This document shows, piece by piece, positions 59,067 through 64,000 of a stretch of DNA of 64,000 bases. The position numbers and the translations under genes were made by a program. This DNA comes from Trema orientale (Eukaryota > Streptophyta > Magnoliopsida > Rosales > Cannabaceae). Location: assembly GCA_002914845.1 (NCBI GenBank), contig JXTC01000002.1, positions 3,112,933-3,176,932 on the forward strand, given 5' to 3'. The first letter of the stretch is position 1. Each line of letters starts with the position of its first letter. The notes beneath the pieces were generated by a model that saw nothing but the letters and a program-made list of their open reading frames with translations, had not been told where the DNA came from and made no database searches.

Positions 59067-61685
59067 TGTAACATCCCTGGATCCCACACATATACGTAAA
59101 GATATTTGTATAAATATTTAATGAGATCTGGAGATGCTACTCGACTTAGAACTAATAAAATAATGAAAAATTAAAACTTTTTAAACTTTCTGGAAGAAAA
59201 AGGAAAACTCTACTCATAATTATACATAGTCTAATATATACGTATATACATACTCATAAAATGGACCTCTCATATAGTCTCTCATAATATATACAGACAA
59301 AACAGATTCAAAATTCTCTCTAAGAAAACCACAGCGTCAAAATGCTCATATACACAAGCCGCGGTCAGAATGTCGGTGCTCCTCCTCCAAACTCACATAT
59401 CACCTGTACCTTCTGCAATGTAAGAATATTTATAAGTATAAAACTCAGTAAGTGACGTATGTAGATGCAGAATGTATATAATATGAAACAGATAATTATA
59501 TGATTGAGATTCCTATATATATTGTATTGCCTGATAAGACCGTGAATTGCATACTGAGCCACTCATAAAACGTATAACATATCATGAGCTATATGGAGGT
59601 CTCGAGCCCCAAAAAAATCTCCTCTGTGTACAGCAGAGGTCCACCCTATATCGCCGTCAGAGTGTTCTCAAAGGAACTATAGTGTCTCCGAAAGGACCAG
59701 AGTATTCCCGAAGGAACCAGAGTGTCCTCGAAGGAACCATATCATATATTTGGGTGCTGGCTTGCCACACCCTATTCATCAGTACTCATCAAACAATATA
59801 AATATACCACGTGTTCATGTCTCATGCAAAGCTAAATGATAAATATGTATGTACACATATCCACAGATTTTATATTAACAAATTCCACAAATTCACAGAA
59901 ACAAAGAATTTCTTACATTGCAGGTGAGACGTTACTTACCTCACTTTCGAGCTTTATCTATTTTCTCATGAAATGCTCTTAGCTTTAGGTACAGTTGACG
60001 TGCTCCTATTAATTAGCCAATAACAAACTCTTTTGGTGACTAAGCATGTGATGCTACTTGAATAAGACTTTAAACTCGGCTTTAAGATTCATAAGTTTCT
60101 CATGTAGTTGCAGACATTGAAATAAAAATGGCAAGTGACTAGTCTCACAATGAAAATGAAGTCATACTTTAGGTTTCGTTAACAATTATCATGATACTAA
60201 TTAGTAACAGTATTGAATACAAGATTCTAATCAAATATATAACTCTTAAGAAAATAAAATCGGTTGACTAAGAAAAATATGATTTTCAAAGTTTTCAAAG
60301 ATAAAACATAGATCAACATATTTATAATATCCACGTAATTACGACAAATTTAATGCCAAAATTATGCTCGAATCATGAAAATATTTAAGTCAAATATTAT
60401 AACAAGGTTAGACCTATAAGCCTCATCAAATCACTTTGTCTATTCAAACTATTAGCATTACGTAACCCATTATTTACATAAGGAAACTAATACATAAACT
60501 AATTTAGTAATATATATATCAAATAGCACTTAAACTATTTTATCTAGTCTACGCTCATCTGACCCTATTCTCTAACTTATTGTCTAAACCTTACAATCCT
60601 TGAAAATTTATATGAATATAGAACAAATCAACAAATGACCAAAACTCATAATATCAGGTGCCCTGAAACCTCTCAATTCATTACTAAGACTGTAGTACTT
60701 TAATCAATCTATAGATAAATTTAACCAATTCTCACCTGTTTTAACAAAGTTTTAGTACTTATACATTCTAAGTGGAAAAATAAATATAGTCCATAAGTTT
60801 AATCCAAAAACGATAGATCAACTAGAAAATAAAAGAAAATAATTAGGTACATATTAAGCAAAGAGAGACTCTTCTCTATCTATAGTATTTCATACATGCA
60901 GATTTAGTTATATATAGGAGTACTTAACAAAATAGATTAATGTACAAAAATCTTTACATGAATAAAATCATAACAGGATGCTATTGAGCACTAGTATTTA
61001 AGAAAAGTAATTTACAAATAGATAGAACAATAAATGCTATTGCACAACTTTTCTTGAACGACACAAGATAGAGCAATTTATATAATCGAGTTATAGTTTA
61101 TTTAATAGAAGTAAGATGTTAATGGTGAGGGAATGCTTCGGGTAGTGGGAGAAGATGAATACACCGTATAAGGAGAAGAGAGACTTTATTGATGCGGCTA
61201 AGCTACCGACTAAATTAAGTCGGTCATTCTTGTTATTCTCTTTTTTTAACATTGAAATTAACATATAATGAAGACTAATAAATTTAGGAACTAATATGTG
61301 ACTAGAATAATCACACATATTCAATAAGCAACTTGATTAAGATATTAATGGCATATTTAAAAGCAACATAAAAGACTTAAAACCATCCATTATATCCAAT
61401 TAATTAATTTAAATAATGTATTTTATTTTTATTTAGAATGTCAAATAATCATTTATATTTCACGTAACACACGTCAGACTTGTACCAAGAGCCTACAACG
61501 AGCATTCCACTACAAAGTTTCTTAATAGATATCAGTTAGTAAAAGTAACAAATATTCTAAAGTAAGTACTAAAGCATTATATGCACAAACGACACTAATA
61601 TAAAATGATATGAATTCATATGTCATTATTGGCTCTGTAAGTTATGTGAGGAATTGGGTGTCGCTTAGAAATTCAGGATATCACA
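59067..61685. mobile_element. Probable solo LTR, 2.6 kb, inserted in the MULE gene
   Basis: Starts TGTAACATCCCTGG and ends GGATATCACA, so it has TG...CA ends whose terminal ten bases are imperfectly inverted (TGTAACATCC against TGTGATATCC). It is flanked by the perfect 5-bp duplication AAGAC (59062-59066 and 61686-61690). There is no coding region and I saw no second copy of the terminal sequence inside it, which favours a solo LTR left by recombination of a larger LTR retrotransposon (Gypsy-like from the TGTAACATCC start, not certain). It is younger than the MULE copy it interrupts. Confidence 0.7.
59659..59740. repeat. Four-unit minisatellite, about 20 bp, inside the solo LTR
   Basis: Units of the type AGAGTGTCCTCGAAGGAACC occur four times in succession with a few differences each. 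Confidence 0.85.
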
Positions 61686-62879
61686 AAGACTGCACCAAAT
61701 TATATTTACGGAGACTCAGATATTGAGGATCTTATAAATTTTTATAGAAATGATCGTACCATTACTCTATATGTCATCATTAAAGAGAATCAAGATAATA
61801 GAAAAAGAAGTATTTGTCAATGAAGATAGTGATGGCGATGAGTTTAATAATGACAACATGGAACTTGATTTTGAGGAATGTTCCAACGATGATTATTTTG
61901 GGTGTCATATCATGAACTAGTATTGAATACACGGTTAGTCATGTTTATACTATGGCTTGTCACGAGGCATGTTATCAACACATTAAAGTAAATATAAGGC
62001 ATCATTATAGGAGTTTTGCTTCGATTAGAATGTACAAGACTGCTGCTGAAGCATATCGAATTGAATAGTTCAATCCACACTACAATGAGCTCTGACAAAG
62101 ATATCCAATAGTGGCTAGGTACCTAGAGAATGACGTAAAGTTCAAAAAATGGTCTAGAGCTCACTTTGGAGGCAATAAGTACGAAGTTATGACCACTAAC
62201 ATTGTTGAGACTGTGAACACTATGATGCGAAAGGCAAGAAAGTATCCTATAACTGCCATAATTGATTTTATCATAAACACAATGGGATAATGATTTCTTA
62301 ATCAGTATCGAGAAGCATTAGCGGTGACAACCTCACCTACACCAAAAAGAGAGGAAATACTACGAAAAAGATGGGACAATGCTGGCTTGTTGATAACACT
62401 CCAATTGAACGAGAATGAATACAATGTTATGTGTGGTGAGATTGATGTAGTAGTACTGTCAGTGCAAGGTTTTTGACATTAACATGATTCCATGCATTCA
62501 TGCCATAGCAGTAGCAGGAAAGTCTCAACCATAAAACACTGGGAACTCATATATTCCCTTTGTTTTGAATACTACAGTGCACCGTATTAGTTGTTAGCAT
62601 ATGCCAAAATCATTTACCATGTGCCCTCAGAACGCAATGGGACAACATTCCTGAAGAGATTGGAGCAATTAAGGTAGTAGCACCAAAAAGAGAATCGACT
62701 AAAAGTAGGCCAAAAATTAGTCGCATTGCTTCACAAGGTGAGGATCTTAAATAGCAGTATAGATGTTGGATACGTGGGGAAACAAAGCACAATACAAAGA
62801 AATGTCCTTATCGACGCGATCTATCTGACATTAGAAGTACGACCTAGTAGCCATGACATTTTTATTTTTCTTTATTATA

Positions 62880-63500
62880 TTAATTATGTAGCATCCATCT
62901 TACTAGTTTTTAATATTCCTATTTGAGCAATTAAATTAATATAATTGTGTACTAGAGACACTCATTTAGTTCTCAATTACTCACTCACAGATCCGTAATC
63001 CATAAACAATGTTCACTTACTCATTTAGTTCTCAATTACTCACCCACGGATCCATAATCCATAAAAAATGCTCAAAGTGAACAATATTTACATTGTGCCT
63101 AAAATTACACTAAGCGCCCCTAATAGTCGCTCACTATAATTGGAGGCGATTATAATAGTCACCATAGCGACCATATATGATTTCTCAATAATTTAAGTAA
63201 ATTAAATTTGTTTTAGTTATGGTACTAATTATATATAATATATCTTACTAGTTTTTAATAATCTTATTTGTGCAACTAAATTAATATAATTTTTTTTTGC
63301 TCTACCATCTAAATTAATATAATTATGCACTAGAGATATTCTTTTAGTTCTCAATTACTTAGCCACGAATTCGTAATCCCTAAAAAAGCTTAAAGCAACC
63401 AAAATTTATATTATGCAACCTTAAACTTACAGTTAACGACCATATAGTCACCTCCATAGTTGGAGGTGACTATAATAGTTGCCAAAGTAACCATAATGGT
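62880..63500. repeat. Two diverged tandem units of about 350-380 bp
   Basis: Blocks TTACTAGTTTTTAATA, AAATTAATATAATT, TTTAGTTCTCAATTACT, GTAATCC-TAAA and GGAGGCGATTATAATAGT / GGAGGTGACTATAATAGT recur in order, first at about 62899-63160 and then at about 63244-63480. Within the first unit a segment with CATTTAGTTCTCAATTACTC is itself doubled about 59 bp apart. Confidence 0.7.
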
Positions 63501-63554
63501 CACTCTATATTAATTGTGCAAACTAAATTTTTTTTTATTTAAATTAATTAAACA

Positions 63555-64000
63555 AAAGTTAGACTATGCTATAATGCAATTATGTCACATAGTCACCTAC
63601 TATGTTAATTGTACGTAGACATATTAAAAAAATGTGATTTCTTACTAATTTAAGCAAATTATATTTATTTTAAGTAATAAACACAAGTGAGACTAAGTTA
63701 TAGTATAATTATATATCATATAGTCATCTACTATATCAATTGTACATATACATATAAAAAAAAATTGTGATTTCTCACTAATTTAAGTAAAGTATATTTA
63801 TTTTAAGTAATTAACACAAGTGATACTAAGTTATAGTATAATTATATGTCACGTAGTCACCTATTATGCTAATTATGTATAGACATATTTAAAAAAAAAA
63901 AGTGATTTCATACTAATTTAAGTAAATTATATTTATGTTAAGTGATACTAAGTTATATTTTAATTATATGTCACATAGTCACCTATTAGGTTAATTGTGC
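63555..64000. repeat. Tandem repeat of about 134 bp, running off the window end
   Basis: The block TGTGATTTC-TACTAATTTAAG begins at about 63633, 63766 and 63901, giving a period near 134 bp. Each unit also carries ACTAAGTTATAGTATAATTA, GTCACATAGTCACCTA and GTACATAGACATAT-like words. An earlier partial unit lies at 63555-63632. The array continues beyond position 64000. Confidence 0.8.

Larger units (their letters stand above)
58867..62860 (+). pseudogene. Decayed MuDR/MULE transposase gene, split by an insertion
   Basis: The N-terminal part (about 58867-59066) reads IKFLELMNKIYNRA and VYNIKITHKI, typical of MULE N-terminal domains. It resumes at 61686 with APNYIYGDSDIEDLINF and an acidic stretch. 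Then the whole DDE catalytic domain is missing. From about 61950 the C-terminal part follows: HHYRSFASIRMYKTAAEAYR, then YLENDVKFKKWSRAHFGG, NKYEVMTTNIVE, MMRKARKYPITAIIDFI, and a worn SWIM/zinc-knuckle end near 62590-62810 (VPSER, RPKISRIASQ). Several stops and frameshifts are present, so the gene is dead. A 2.6-kb TG...CA insertion (59067-61685) splits the two parts. Terminal inverted repeats of the MULE were not located. Confidence 0.85.

Noticed and set aside
58540-64000. CRISPR-like or bacterial repeat array
   Set aside because: The repeat lengths, spacing and eukaryotic TE context do not fit; these are plant tandem repeats.

Overview
The window is nuclear DNA of a flowering plant, most likely a eudicot. 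The evidence is strong AT-richness, spliced TIR-NBS-LRR (TNL) immune receptor genes, a plant rhomboid of the RBL13 type, a plant EDR2_C (DUF1336) protein, and a dense layer of plant transposable elements (Ty1-copia, MULE, hAT-like MITEs, L1-type LINE, SINE). I cannot name the species. No tRNA, rRNA, CRISPR or bacterial-style feature was seen.

Layout. 0-11 kb: a MITE, a Copia fragment, then the probable leader exon of an EDR2_C gene whose long first intron carries a Copia element with both LTRs (2720-8509) and whose intronless CDS is at 9463-10413. 11-19.6 kb: a repeat field without genes, including a 2.1-kb Mutator-like element with a perfect 9-bp target-site duplication (14950-17059), a MULE-type MITE with a 9-bp duplication, and a tiny SINE with a 12-bp duplication. 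20.8-21.7 kb: an RBL13-like rhomboid gene on the minus strand. 22.6-23.0 kb: an assembly gap. 23-34 kb: hAT-like elements and MITEs, one small plant ORF (28446-28862), and an odd 1.3-kb tract built from a degenerate TAACTAG/GTAACCA theme.

34.9-49.0 kb: two tandem TNL genes on the minus strand. Both have five exons, and three internal exons have identical lengths (1102, 276 and 918 nt), so they arose by duplication. Their NB-ARC exons are about 87% identical in protein but their TIR exons only about 71%. Both keep the TIR catalytic Glu, P-loop, GLPLAL, MHD, LRRs and a C-JID post-LRR domain. The downstream copy (A) has three W-boxes upstream; the other copy (B) has a frame-open fourth intron that could be retained.

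49-64 kb: repeat land again. It holds a MULE-type long-TIR MITE, a decayed LINE end with zf-RVT and RNase H domains, a cluster of MITEs sitting in (TA)n microsatellites, and a decayed MULE transposase gene split by a 2.6-kb TG...CA insertion with a 5-bp duplication (probable solo LTR). It ends in tandem repeats that run off the window.

I see no wholly new biological system. The most interesting items are the MULE carrying two copies of a transposase N-terminal-like module, the short SINE, the retainable TNL intron, the exon-wise mosaic divergence of the TNL pair, and the (TA)n-nested MITE cluster.
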